This document shows positions 52,605-62,826 of a stretch of 62,826 nt of DNA, piece after piece. The stretch is from Chlorokybus atmophyticus (taxonomy: Eukaryota > Streptophyta > Chlorokybophyceae > Chlorokybales > Chlorokybaceae), in assembly GCA_009103225.1 (NCBI GenBank), contig RHPI01002272.1:1-62826 (forward strand), given 5' to 3'. Position 1 is the stretch's first letter, and every line of letters starts with the position of its first letter. A program made the position numbers and the translations under genes. The notes beneath the pieces were generated by a model. That model saw nothing but the letters and a program-made list of their open reading frames with translations, had not been told where the DNA came from and made no database searches.

Positions 52605-53436
52605 ATGTCAAGGAAACCTTTGCGTGGGCCTATTACTGGTCTGCACGAGTTCAACTACAACAACCAACTTCATGCATTAAACATGCTCAAGCGTTCGCTT
52701 TATGCTTCTTGCCGTTGTGATGCTTCCATGAAAGCCGCTGTAAGACGTAGCTCGCTCTGGCTAAGTGCTACTCACTACAAGCAGTTTGACGGAGATGAAT
52801 CATTACGGTCAGACTGCCGCAATAACAGCTGCGCAGATCTTGTTGGCGTTGCCTGCGAAGTCCAGCGGCGTAGCTGGCCTAAGCTGGCGTTCGCCTTGAT
52901 TGCTACCTGTTGTTAGGTTTGCTGGTGTACATATCTTCCTAGGATTTTGCAGCTGTACACGGCCAGACTTCCGTGGCGGCAAACATGTGGACAGCTGCAA
53001 ATACTAGCCAGGACATCGCTGACTACATGACGACATGCAAGCACCGATGGCCTGACTACCACATGCTATATTTGAATTCGTAAGTATCATTGGTTGAAGA
53101 TTTATACTCTCGTGTGCGCAGGCTGCATCAGCACCATGCTGCCCATGCTGCTACACTGTGTTAGCCAGCCAGGGGCCTTATAACGTCATTAATGGTGGAC
53201 CCAACAGCTTTAAGGTATCTTTAGATGAATTCCTTTGTGCCAATGCTTTGGAGAGCGCCATAACACCTGGGGAAGTCACGACCGTGAGACCCTTTGCTGG
53301 CGGTCAACAGGTGCGGGTCCACACATGGGCAACAATCATGTCTTGCTATGCATTGCATTTTGTCTTTTATGATCAAGCCTGCAAGGCTGCCGGGGTAATA
53401 AGCCAGAACATGTTGACAATGCATGCTTACGTGGTG
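52605..53436 (+). CDS. Possible multi-exon gene, unrecognised
   Basis: Three protein-like plus-strand stretches: 52605-52916 (starts MSRKPLRGPITGLHEF; RNNSCADLVGVACEVQRRSW), about 52950-53080 (VAANMWTAANTSQDIADYMT, then HRWPDYHMLYLNS with a GTAAGT donor at 53082) and 53158-53430 (PYNVINGGPNSFKVSLDEFL, GEVTTVRPFAGGQQVRVHTW). They could be upstream exons of SEFIR gene B or a separate gene. No domain recognised. Confidence 0.3.
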
Positions 53437-53438
53437 AT

Positions 53439-53439
<1 letters not shown>

Positions 53440-53486
<47 letters not shown>

Positions 53487-53507
53487 NCCCCCCCCCCCCC
53501 CCCCCCC
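53440..53507. repeat. Poly-C tract with one N
   Basis: About 67 C with an N at 53487. Length and continuity of assembly here are doubtful. Confidence 0.95.
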
Positions 53508-54641
53508 TGTCCGAATGCTGGTGCTAAAGCTGTTGCACACGAACACCACATGCCAGCGCTTGGGGGCAGCTTTGGTTGCGGATTGCCAATACGCCTCCGC
53601 GACAATCTCCCCAAAAACAGGATGCAGCATCTATTCTGATGCAGGAACCTGCAGCTGCGCCCTGGGTCTGCTCCTCCCACAGCAACGCCAGTCAGCTCAC
53701 CACCACCATCGTTATTGCCACCGGGCGGATTGCCAGGCAGGGCATTATACTGTCATCTGCTATGCAACCATGTGTTCAACGGGCCAGTCAAAGCAGTATG
53801 CAGACACACAACTAAGGGCGTGAACATGTCTACGTCTGTTTGTACCACACTGTGTGGTCGTCGTTGCGTCGGTCATCTTCTTGCAGTTGCTGCCCGCAAC
53901 TGTGCAATGCATGCATGTGTTGAGAGACTCTGACTGGTTATAACGCAGGTTGGAAACTTGCGCTCAAAATAATTGCTAGTTTTGTTGGAGCATGTTTGGT
54001 GGTGGATGGGCTATGTTATTGACACAGCCTGCGAGCGTTCTGCCGCAGTCAAGGTATTATGCAACCAAACAGAGGCACTGCCACAGTATGGCATACGTTG
54101 CAAAATATGAATAGATCGTCGTGGTCAGGCTGTCAGATGTATACAAGTCTTGCGCATGGTTCCTTAGTACTCTCTGCGTGCATGTGAAAACTGCACAGTA
54201 ATACACCCGCGTGCATGCAGAAAGTAGCTCGGTTCAATTGGGAAATAAACATGTGGCACAATCACAGGTTGTACAGGTCGTCGCTGGGAGGCGGTTAAAG
54301 TCAGACAGTTCGACCGCAGGTGAGCGAGTTGCGGCCATGATTATTATCATTGTGCTGCTCTTACCGTTGAGCAGTGGTGGTGTATGCTCATGCGGGCATT
54401 GTAGCGGCTAGTCGCATGCATGCTTGCCTAGGAAATCAATAACACTGGCGACAGTGCATCTGTGCACACATGTAGAGCCATGCTTGTTATGCATTCGCCA
54501 AATGCAGCATAAACTGTTGACAACTCATGTACTGCTGCTTGCAATTTGGAGCGAACAGTCTTGGTGTAGTGTCCTTCAGCGATACTGGGTCTAAAGCATA
54601 TTGCATCAGTACAAACCAGCTTTGAGATCATCCTGTCCGCA

Positions 54642-55945
54642 GTGTTGCACACAGGTGATGATACGCTGGTACCAAGCGCGGTAAATGGTATTCATAACGG
54701 GGCTGAGCCTATTGATAGCACTACAACCGTTGCGGCTGCAGGCAACGCGCGTGTGGCAGAAAGAGCAACCCATCCCATTCTAGAATTTGAGGCCACGCAT
54801 GCATCATCGGCGCCAGCAGGTGAGCTGCACTGCGCAGTTATGCTGCATATGTTGCATGTACATCAAATGCAGGACATGCATGCGCATGCACATGTACACA
54901 CAACACCTGCAGACAGATGTTACCACCTTGTGCATATGTTCTTTGGCTTGCAATTTTGTACATAGCATTTCAAGTCATGTGTGCTTTATTGCTCATGATG
55001 TTCCCCCAACTGAGTTGCACAGCCAGTGCAAAGTAAGATGAAGTGAGTCAAACTTCACATGGCATGCTAAGTTATTCGGTCTAGAATCGTAGAGTCGACT
55101 CCATCGCAAGGCATGCAAGTTGAATGTCACCGGTGCTGCGTGCAGGTGCACCCACACCAGTTGCTGTTGGGCAACCTGCTGCTGCGGCGGCGGCGGCGGC
55201 GGCTCATGCCGTAGCCGGAACCTCAACCAGTGCGGCTGCAGCAGGGTGCCTTAACTTGGCGTTGTGTACATCTTGCTTATTATGGCGTGCTGCAGACCCT
55301 GCACACCTAATGCTGTGACTCTGTTGCACTTCACTCTAACCCATGATGTTTTTTTTGTAGGCCGTCGAGTGTGCATACCTCTGTGTTTATCAGCTATTGT
55401 CAGACGGATCCAGAGCATAGAACGCGAGTGAGGCAGCTAGGAAGCAAGTTGCGAGACGGACGGTATCACGGTCATCGTTGACTACAAGCATGACGAATCA
55501 TTGTCATGGCCTGATTTCATCATACAAATGGTGGCACCAGGGGTGAAGGTGGGCATGCACTATACATGTGCTCAACTCTGTTACTTGATTGAATGAGCAA
55601 CACCCGTGATCGTCGGGTTTGCAGGTCATTGTTGCTTGTGATGAGCATTATGCGAGACACTGTCAAGGCCAGCGACCGCCCGGGGTGGGCCCCACATTAC
55701 CACTCCCCTCATCACCAGGTGAGGGGAGCGGTATTGGCGTTCGCATTGAGATGAACCTTATTTCCAACAAGCTGTACGAGCAACCAAACAATGCTCGTTG
55801 GCTAGTGCCAGTGCTGTTCGTACCGCCTGGCAGAAGAAAGCACGTGCCAAGGCAAATTGCAATGTACGATCACGTCATCATAAAGTGGCAAGAGCAGGTC
55901 AGACGGAAGCACTGTTTGGGTGCTGCTTGTAAGGTGCTGATGTGA
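54642..55945 (+). CDS. SEFIR-domain gene B with Ala-rich linker exons
   Basis: The linker has TTTVAAAGNARVAERATHP (about 54720-54775) and an alanine stretch from GCG repeats (55146-55240). After a TTTTTTTGTAG acceptor at 55360, the SEFIR exon reads HTSVFISYCQTDPEHRTRV and RQLGSKLRDG. One base out of frame it continues GITVIVDYKHDESLSWPDF and VAPGVK with donor GTGGGC. The next exon (55624-55898) is open: VIVACDEHY, GVRIEMNLISNKLYEQ, WLVPVLFVPPG. It lacks the in-frame TGA of gene A. The frame break after RDG is at the same place as in gene A. The 3' end is unclear. A signalling role related to TIR is inferred from the domain. Confidence 0.6.
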
Positions 55946-56369
55946 CGCCACTAATTTTTGACCCGCGCACCCGCTCATCAACTCTTACAATTTCAGGAGC
56001 TTGATGGGCAAGGTTAAAATCAATTATTGCGACGCTTTTCAGCCTAAGAACTGAGTTTACGCCTTTGTTCAGTATAGAGAGGAGTGTGATTCATGTCACA
56101 ACCACCTTGCGTTGTCAACACTTGGTCAGCCCAACAGCTGTCATTTTATCCGCTAGTACGAAACTTGCTCCTTCCGAGGGAGTACTTGAACTTTAATGTC
56201 GAAGATCAATCCCTCAGGGAGAGTTTTATCATTCGTTTATAATAAGGAACCATTAATATAGTAAGTCGTAATGTGCATCCAATTGCTTTGCGCGATAGTT
56301 GAGTTTACATTGAGCATCTGCCACAATGCGTTTGGGATTGATGATAATGCAACTCATTATCGCAACACT

Positions 56370-56370
<1 letters not shown>

Positions 56371-56409
<39 letters not shown>

Positions 56410-56410
56410 N
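56371..56410. repeat. Poly-C tract ending in N, then GGG
   Basis: 39 C, an N at 56410 and then GGGTCTG. The switch from C to G across an N suggests an assembly join. Confidence 0.95.
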
Positions 56411-56558
56411 GGGTCTGTGCATAATAGCGCACCAGGAAGTACACGCCGGGTGACTCATGATACTGCAAAAGCAGAGCTAAAAGCAAGACAAATAGCAGAT
56501 GCTCACCTTGCCAAATGCAGTGTATGCGTGCCTACCAACACGTGGTGCATCAAGTAAG

Positions 56559-56605
56559 TTCATGCATCTTTGAAGTTGTGCCGCACAACTTCAAAGATGC
56601 ATGAA
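56559..56605. repeat. 47-bp near-perfect palindrome
   Basis: The 23-bp arm TTCATGCATCTTTGAAGTTG... (56559-56581) is exactly complementary to 56583-56605 around a single base. It could form a very stable hairpin. No flanking element was identified. Confidence 0.95.
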
Positions 56606-57008
56606 AAGGAAGGGCAGCACTTGCACCTGCTGTGCACCTGCTCACCAAGTTACTGCGGGCTGCAATATGCTTCATGCATGGACCTGTCGTCAAGGCATGA
56701 CATGACATATCCACGGCCATCATTGTCACGATTATCAAGCTGTAACATATGCACACCAATCTATTGACTCATCACTTTAACTGCAACGTTTGCCCACCCT
56801 CGTTGACACAGCGCACAAATGGCATACCGGTCGCATGCCAATGACCGTCATGCCATGCACACATATCCGGCTAGACCATATGCATACACACCAGCGAATG
56901 TTGTGCAGATGTATACAAACAACTACATATTGCAACCGTCTGCAGACAAAGCCTGCTATGTCGCCGCGCCAATTGACAAGTGTGAGGTGGGCAAGGTTCC
57001 GAAAGATG

Positions 57009-57710
57009 CTAACTACCTAAACGCCTCACCCACCTTAACAGCTTGCGAAGTGACGTTAGTGACTCCGCTTTATCATTGGAGAGCTGATGAGCCCGCTGCC
57101 TGAGGATATGATTGGGCTCCCGGGCCTCTCTCACCCCAGCAGTGACGAGCTCCTGCAATGCGTTGTTGATTGAGCTCTCTTGCCTCTCGGGGTACGCATT
57201 GCGGTATGCCTGCTCCAGCAGGTAATAACGCCGCGGCCGCACAACAGCCTCAGCAACCGAGAGACGAAGGTAATGCTTGCCGGTGGAGGCATAAAAATTC
57301 GCACCCTTTGGAGAATACCAGTTGGCAATGTCAATGGGCTCCACCAGCAACCGATAGTTGTTGCCTCTTGCGAGCCAGTCGCTTGTGGAAGAAAGAATGT
57401 CCTCTGGGATGGAACCGCGCTCGTACTGCGTGGTAACCCAATCCCAAAAATTCTTAAGTTTTACCCGAGCTTTCTCAATCTGCGGTGGCCGGTTCTATTT
57501 GAAGCCAACATAGTAGTCTTGTTCGTCCTGGTACTGCTTGATAACATCCATCGCGTCATCAACACCATCGTACTTCATAGACAGCTCTGCTGCCTGCCTG
57601 TTTCGAGCATCTTCCCTGTTGCGCACAAAAGCATACAGTCCAAACAGGAACCCGAGCAAGCCGACCAGACAGGCGAGGATGCTGGGCCAGGGAGGCGCTG
57701 GTTCAGCCAT
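57009..57710 (-). CDS. Membrane-anchored EDS1-type EP-domain protein
   Basis: ATG at 57710, single frame to a stop at 57009 with one TAG at 57497-57495 (codon 72). Residues about 9-28 (PSILACLVGLLGFLFGLYAF) form a transmembrane segment. The rest resembles the EDS1 EP domain: DYYVGFK (like GYYDSFK), the TAG, IEKARVKLKNFWDWV, SIPEDI, DWLARGNNYRLLVEPIDIA (core), NWYSPK and RRYYLLEQAYRN. Known EDS1-family proteins carry an N-terminal lipase-like domain and no membrane anchor, so this layout is unusual. The TAG means either nonsense, an error or read-through. Convergent to SEFIR gene B. Confidence 0.72.
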
Positions 57711-57829
57711 CTGTTGGGTTGTAATAAGCCCCACGCGTGCATGCGCTCTTGCTCTTGCTCCTTCCCCTTTGTACAGCGGACTCGGGCACTGCGCATGCAC
57801 GTGTTGATGTTCAGTTCACTGTTCAATTG

Positions 57830-59285
57830 ATCCCCATTGCTTAGAGCGGACATGTTGCAACACCCCGCAGCAGTGCAAACGCTCCTGCAACCAAAATTGA
57901 TTGCAGACTTACTCAACGTGTGTAAGCTAAGCTGCCCCAAACCAAGCACCAGCCCAGCCAAGCTGTGGTGACTCGGACTGGCACGACTCAGTTCAGCTGG
58001 CGAGCATGATGGCAGCAACTGCTTACGGACATGTTTACAGCATGGCTAACGGGAGCGCTCGCATTAAGCAACAGCAACAACATTACAAGTTTAAAAGCCA
58101 ACTACTTGCTACAGCGGCCAGGGTGGAGCAAGAAACGCAAGCAGTACAGTGCTACGCCGGTATATGTGCATGCATGTAAGCCAGCGTGAGCAAGCTGTTG
58201 CACTGGTCGATACATAAACAGGCAGCACTGATGGCGTCTTGCACCTTCTAGCTAGCAAGCTAAACCAACCTCTCACCAGGTTTGAGCTTCAGGCTTCCTT
58301 GCTCCAGCAGCAACCTCTGGAGTTGAAGCCAACAGCTTCAGAGCAAGGACAGCGCCTCCTTGCTGACCCAGCCAGCCAGCAACCTCGTCGGGCTACCGCA
58401 GCGCCCCTTCCTACAGGCGCAAGTTGCCCATACCCTTACCCCTTCAGCGCAACGGCAGCGTCGCCGCCCGTCGCCCCCTCCTCCCTCCCGCCCACAGCGT
58501 CAACAAGCTGGCTCAACTTAACGCGAGCATTCCATTTATGAGGGGTAGGAGAAAGTCTTGCGGCCAGCACTTGACTTCGTCTCATCGGCTGCATGCGACT
58601 TGAAACATGTCTCCGGGTCCAAAAGAACGAGATACCGGTAGGTTACAGAATAGTGTCGTCTTCTGACAAAGTCTTTGTTACAACTTGCAGTATGGGCTCT
58701 GGTGTTTGGGTTTCAATGAGCGAGATGTTAAGACGCTATGCGACAGAGGAGACCTGAATGCCCGTGCACTATGTGCTAGAGATTGGCGGCGGAGTGGGTG
58801 GGGCGGAGCTGAGCCGTCATGCAGGCCGCTCTACCTACTGCTGGAGATAAGTGGTGCAAGCCGCTGACGGTTGGAGCAACTACGCCCTCCTCCCCGCCAG
58901 CCGGCTGCGCAGTGCAAAAGCTAGCGTTGGCTGCAAACACGGTGCGCTATACCTTCTGCTGTTGAGTAGGCTGCGCGTGTTTGCTGCTGTCGCACAACAA
59001 GTCTGCTTGGGCAGGGCAATCAGAAGTTACGTAGTACTCGAATAACGTGCTTTGCAATGGATAGCCAGCTGCAGCCAGTGTAGCAAGCTGGTTGCAGCTA
59101 GTTGCAACAATCAAGTAGGGTTGTTTGTGGTTCAGAAATATTGTCACTGAGCCGTGCTCCTGCAGACAAGGTTCTAAAAGTCATCGATGATCAATTCTTG
59201 TGACGCAGCGAGGTGTCTGCAGGTACGAGTGGCTTGACAATTGAAGATAGCAGTATCTGAAGGTAGGCATTGACGCGCCAAGTAG
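57830..59285. other. No convincing gene
   Basis: Contains a Pro/Ala/Ser-rich frame (58239-58541) that looks like low complexity and scattered AAGCTAGC words. No domain, RNA gene or repeat unit recognised. Confidence 0.4.
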
Positions 59286-59291
59286 TAGTGA

Positions 59292-59430
59292 TTAGTCCTC
59301 GTGATATAAATTCTGCACGACGCTGTCATGCCACTGCTTGCATTTCAGACACGTTGCTGACAACATAACAGCAGCCAGCTCGTTGCTGTCATGTTCTCCA
59401 TCAGTCAAATCAATCCTGCGTTCCGCGGCC
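59292..59430 (-). CDS. Candidate terminal exon, unrecognised
   Basis: The minus-strand frame reads RRIDLTDGEHDSNELAAVML, SATCLKCKQWHDSVV and QNLYHED, then TAA at 59292-59294. The CLKC pair and charged ending look protein-like. Upstream exons were not identified. Confidence 0.3.
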
Positions 59431-59689
59431 AGCATGCATGTTTGCGTGCATTTTATGCTGCGTACGGGTATCTGCAACACGTCCTATTGCAGGTGAGTGG
59501 TAGGTGTTGGCAAGCAACTGCCTCGCATCTGCCACTACCTGCTCAACCAGTAATTTTTGCAAGAGCTTTGATCCACAAAACTGTGTCTGGACTCAAACAC
59601 AGATTTGAAAAATCAGTTGTAAGCAGCCCCCCACTCCCAAGTAGCTGCCCTTGTGAATGCCGTGCTTGTAGTGGTGTATCTGACCCTGC

Positions 59690-60340
59690 TGAAGGTTAAG
59701 CCCTTTTGTCGTTGATATCACCTTGTGGATGTGTGGCTGCATCGGCTTCGTGGCTCTCGTGCGTGCGTGCGTGCGTGCGTGGAAACTGCAATTGTATGTG
59801 TGTCTGTGTGCGTGTGTGCGCGTGCGCGCATGAGCGCATGCGCGGACACACGTGCGCGTCATGGTACATGCATGTAAACTACACAACAAGCGGGCACATC
59901 GCAGGGGTCGCCTTCCACCATTGCATCATCACTTGTCGTAGCCATTGTGTGACCAAGTACATGTACTAATGGCTTGATGTTAGCTATGGATGCACAACAG
60001 ATCAGCAGCACTGCTACCAGTTGTACCAATCGCGCTGAAGTACAACTTACATCAGAGTGCAGAGGCTTTCTAACTGTTGTAATCATCACTTGCTGGGTCG
60101 TTGTTAAGCATGCACATTGTCATGGTAGACTAGTGATAGCACACAATCTGGTAAGCGTTCCATGAACACATCTACAAACCATCAGTCAACTGTACAGTCA
60201 ACCACCTGCAGTAGTCATAGTCAACTTATACAGCACATTGCCATTAAAGCTAGTGTGAAATGATGATGCAATGGTTGCTATACTTGTGAGTTATAAACAT
60301 ACTTGGCTGACAACCACTCCAAGTGCACTTGCACACATGA
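59690..60340. other. No gene seen; (CGTG)n simple repeat at about 59758-59782
   Basis: TGCG/TGTG-rich sequence followed by mixed sequence without conserved frames. Confidence 0.4.
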
Positions 60341-60349
60341 GTCATGTGT

Positions 60350-62826
60350 CCACGTATGTGTCGAAACAGTTGTCTGCGAGTCAATTGTTACTGGTTGCCA
60401 TTGAGACAGGTATTGTCTGCATGTGTAGCATGTGCAAGTTTACAGGCAATAAGCAGCAATAACGTCTACATGTCACAATGCGGTGCTGGCTAAAGTAGAG
60501 TGACAATGCCGCAACAGCATAGCGACAACCGCAACGACCGAATCACACATTCAGCCAGCCGTCTACCCACCTCAACACTCTTGTCACCAGCATTGCCACC
60601 ATGTACCTGGGCTGCGCGGACCCGTGGCCCACCCGCACGACCACGCTCGCTCGCGTCTACCTCATCACGCATGAACCAGCGCGTGAGGCCTGCAGGTACA
60701 CCCCCCTGCAACGTGTACACGTAATCTGCAGTTGTTAATGAATGCTGTTACCCAAGTACGCATAGTATGTCATGTAGATAACACGCACTCGCACTCGCAC
60801 ATGCACAGTGTGTACTGGATGCGGTAGGTACAAGAGACTCCCACACGGTACAAACGGCACAATGTGTGGCGGTAGTGCGTACAAGTCGCTTGTAACACTT
60901 GTAAGTGCAAGGCATCCTGTCCAGATTGATCAGTGACGATTAGGTTTACCGCAAGCAATAAGCCTACCGAAAATCTGGGATTGCATTTGTTTTATTGACA
61001 GTCGGCAACTTTGATTTACTGTGTACTTGACATTTGGGCTGTCATGTCGTGTGCATGCAGGCAGGTGCGCTAGTGTGAAATTAGCGCGCATGATTGTGCG
61101 TGCAAAAGGGCTGTGGTCGTGTACCAGGAGTGTGCGTAGATGTACCAAGAGAGACAGCAACAGATCAGGGTACAGCGGTGCGCATGCACGAGAACGCAGT
61201 AAAGTTCGGGGAGGGGGGAAGGAAAAAGGAAAAGGGGAGAGAAGAGCAAGGATGGTAGGGGCGGGGGAGAGAGAGAGATTGGACGACGGCAGGTTGACTT
61301 CTACTTACAAAGAAAAAAAGAAACAGTGGTTGCTACGCACCCAGCCTTTCACCCACTGCCTCCGCCTCCTCCTCCTCCTCATGCGCCGCCGCCGCCGTTA
61401 CCGAACCCTGCCTCGCTACCGGCCGGTGATGCAAGATTGAAGCGATTGAGAGCTCATCATCAGCTTGTCCTCGTTGGCGGGGGCGGCGGCAGCATCGTCG
61501 TCTTCGCCGTGCAGGCGTCATCGTCGCCTGTTGGGTGGCTGCCTCCAGCTCGGACATACCAACACAGAGGTTGGCTCCCACTCCGTCGCCTCTCCTGTGC
61601 GAATCATGCTCTCAATCCCACACTTGCAAGCATCCAGCTGCCTGTTTGGGTGTGGTTGAGCATGTGCGCATGTAAGGTGAATGTGTCGAGAATGCGTAAC
61701 CGCGTGAGTACGAGCGCATGTGAGCATGCGCCAGTGTAAGTGCAACGTAAGTGTAAGAGCAAGAGTACATGTCTGTGACTATGTAGTTGAAGAACATGTG
61801 AACATGTATGTGCGAGACTGCATGTGTGGATGAGTGGTAGCGCTTCAGTTTAATTCAGTGGCTGTGCTTGTATAGGCTGTAGGGTTCAGCCTTTGTCAAC
61901 ACATGCAGAGTGTCGTGCTGTTGTTCTTTGTCCGCTGTCCAACAACCATATCCGCATGCAGTTGACAGCACCCTTGAAAGTACCATGCTTGGTGTTGTAG
62001 TTGCTTTGGGAATGTAGTCTGTCTCAGTATTATACCCGATTCACTTGCTAGCATGGATGCAGCATGCGTAGTAAGCCACCCAACCATTGTTTTCTTTACA
62101 ACAGGCAGCGCGGAGAGAGCCGCAGTGATATATGACGCAGGGATACAAACCTTGCAGCATCCAGCATGGACTGAAGTAGCGTTCTCGTGCGCTCGGAACA
62201 GTTTTTATTCCTTCGCTGGTCATACTCAGTGTAGGCAGGCTGCCTACACCAACAAAGCTGGCTAGTGCGCATAGCCTCGCCTAGCAGCGACTGTAGCATC
62301 AGGCCATGATGCATGCCAAGCGGCTTGTCGCATAGCCTTACCCAACTAGGGATAGCTGTGCGGCAAATGGTTGGTTGCCTATGATAGGGGGCAATGTGGT
62401 TGCACACGCACGATCACATGGGGAGACTTGCCATCATGTATAGTATACGACTGTAGGGTACAAGTGTAGACTACAAGTGTTGCTAGACAACGATACACTC
62501 GTCATTCATGTAAAGGATGGGACATGGTCCACCCTGTTTGGGGTGCAAGTGAATCAACCGAAGTTGTACATTTGGTACAATAAAAGCCAGCCAGCGCCCT
62601 ATCCGTGCAGTCAAAATCTCTGTCAGCAAGGCAGGCTCTTGAAAAAGAGGCCTTTACAAACGCTGCCATTGTGCGCTGACCGATCTGCGGAGCAGCTGTC
62701 GCAATACACCTCGTCCAACAAGAACTCTATCCCCGCCAACACTGTGGGGCTCGCAGTACTCCACGAACCAGCACTTGCGGATGTTGGTATACGCCATCAG
62801 AAGGTACATCTGCGCAAGGTGGTGCG
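60350..62826. repeat. Segmental duplication, second arm (runs off window)
   Basis: Collinear with 10500-12950. Possible exons inside: a plus frame near 60555-60700 (LVTSIATMYLGCADPWPTRT, LARVYLITHEPAREACR) and a minus frame 61333-61581 (VGMSELEA, LSIASILHHR) with a GTAAGTAG donor near 61309. The first arm conserves LVTNVAIMYL and the donor. Which frames are coding is unsettled. Confidence 0.78.

Noticed and set aside
52605-53436. Lipase-like domain of an EDS1 protein upstream of SEFIR gene B
   Set aside because: No GxSxG or similar nucleophile motif was found in any frame of this stretch.

Overview
The window is nuclear DNA from a eukaryote with many short GT-AG introns. The content points to a green-lineage alga. 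It holds a complete TIR-NB-ARC-LRR immune-receptor gene, proteins with the EP domain of the plant EDS1 family, Ty3/gypsy elements carrying a cytosine methyltransferase (a fusion known from charophyte algae and, independently, dinoflagellates), a CACTA/TNP2 DNA transposon, a Penelope-like element and TTAGGG-type telomeric repeats. The species cannot be named from sequence alone. Most interrupted genes look like decayed copies.

Layout. 0-3.4 kb: short telomeric repeat, a five-exon SAM-domain gene and a 26-bp tandem array of GCCGA..TCGGC palindromes. 3.5-7.3 kb: a 5'-truncated Ty3/gypsy copy (RT, RNase H, integrase, degenerate PHD-like finger, 3' LTR), followed by an EDS1-EP fragment. 8-13 kb: low-confidence exons and the first arm of a ~2.5-kb direct duplication whose second arm runs to the window end (60.3-62.8 kb). 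13.3-15.2 kb: TPR and LRR relics with an intron-like array of ACCA..TGGT palindromes. 15.4-17.8 kb (minus): a paralogue of the first SAM gene. 19.0-23.2 kb: a CACTA transposase gene whose 3' end is split by a perfect 562-bp TRIM retroelement; an interstitial telomeric tract follows. 24.7-30.1 kb: unknown genes around a histone H3 variant resembling CENP-A/CENH3. 30.3-38.3 kb: second gypsy copy with gag, protease and an in-frame DNA methyltransferase-RT fusion; its 3' end is capped by a 313-bp foldback element. 39.2-43.4 kb: LRR relic, empty sequence, Penelope-like RT (minus).

43.9-57.7 kb is the most remarkable part. It contains a decayed SEFIR domain followed by an EP domain, a complete 11-exon TIR-NB-ARC-LRR gene on the minus strand (1169 codons, all splice phases consistent) ending in an F5/8C (discoidin-like) jelly-roll domain, a second SEFIR gene, and a membrane-anchored EP-domain protein lacking a lipase domain. 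In seed plants TIR-NLRs signal through EDS1-family EP domains, so finding both modules plus SEFIR (a TIR relative) within 14 kb of an algal-type genome suggests an unreported version of the TIR-EDS1 axis.

The two gypsy copies are complementary. Copy 2 has the methyltransferase but lost integrase and has a mutated YxDD. Copy 1 lacks the methyltransferase but retains integrase with the PHD-like tail. The complete family would therefore combine a DNA-methylation writer with a possible chromatin reader. Exon boundaries were inferred by eye from GT/AG sites and phase; similarity statements are from recognised motifs, not database searches.
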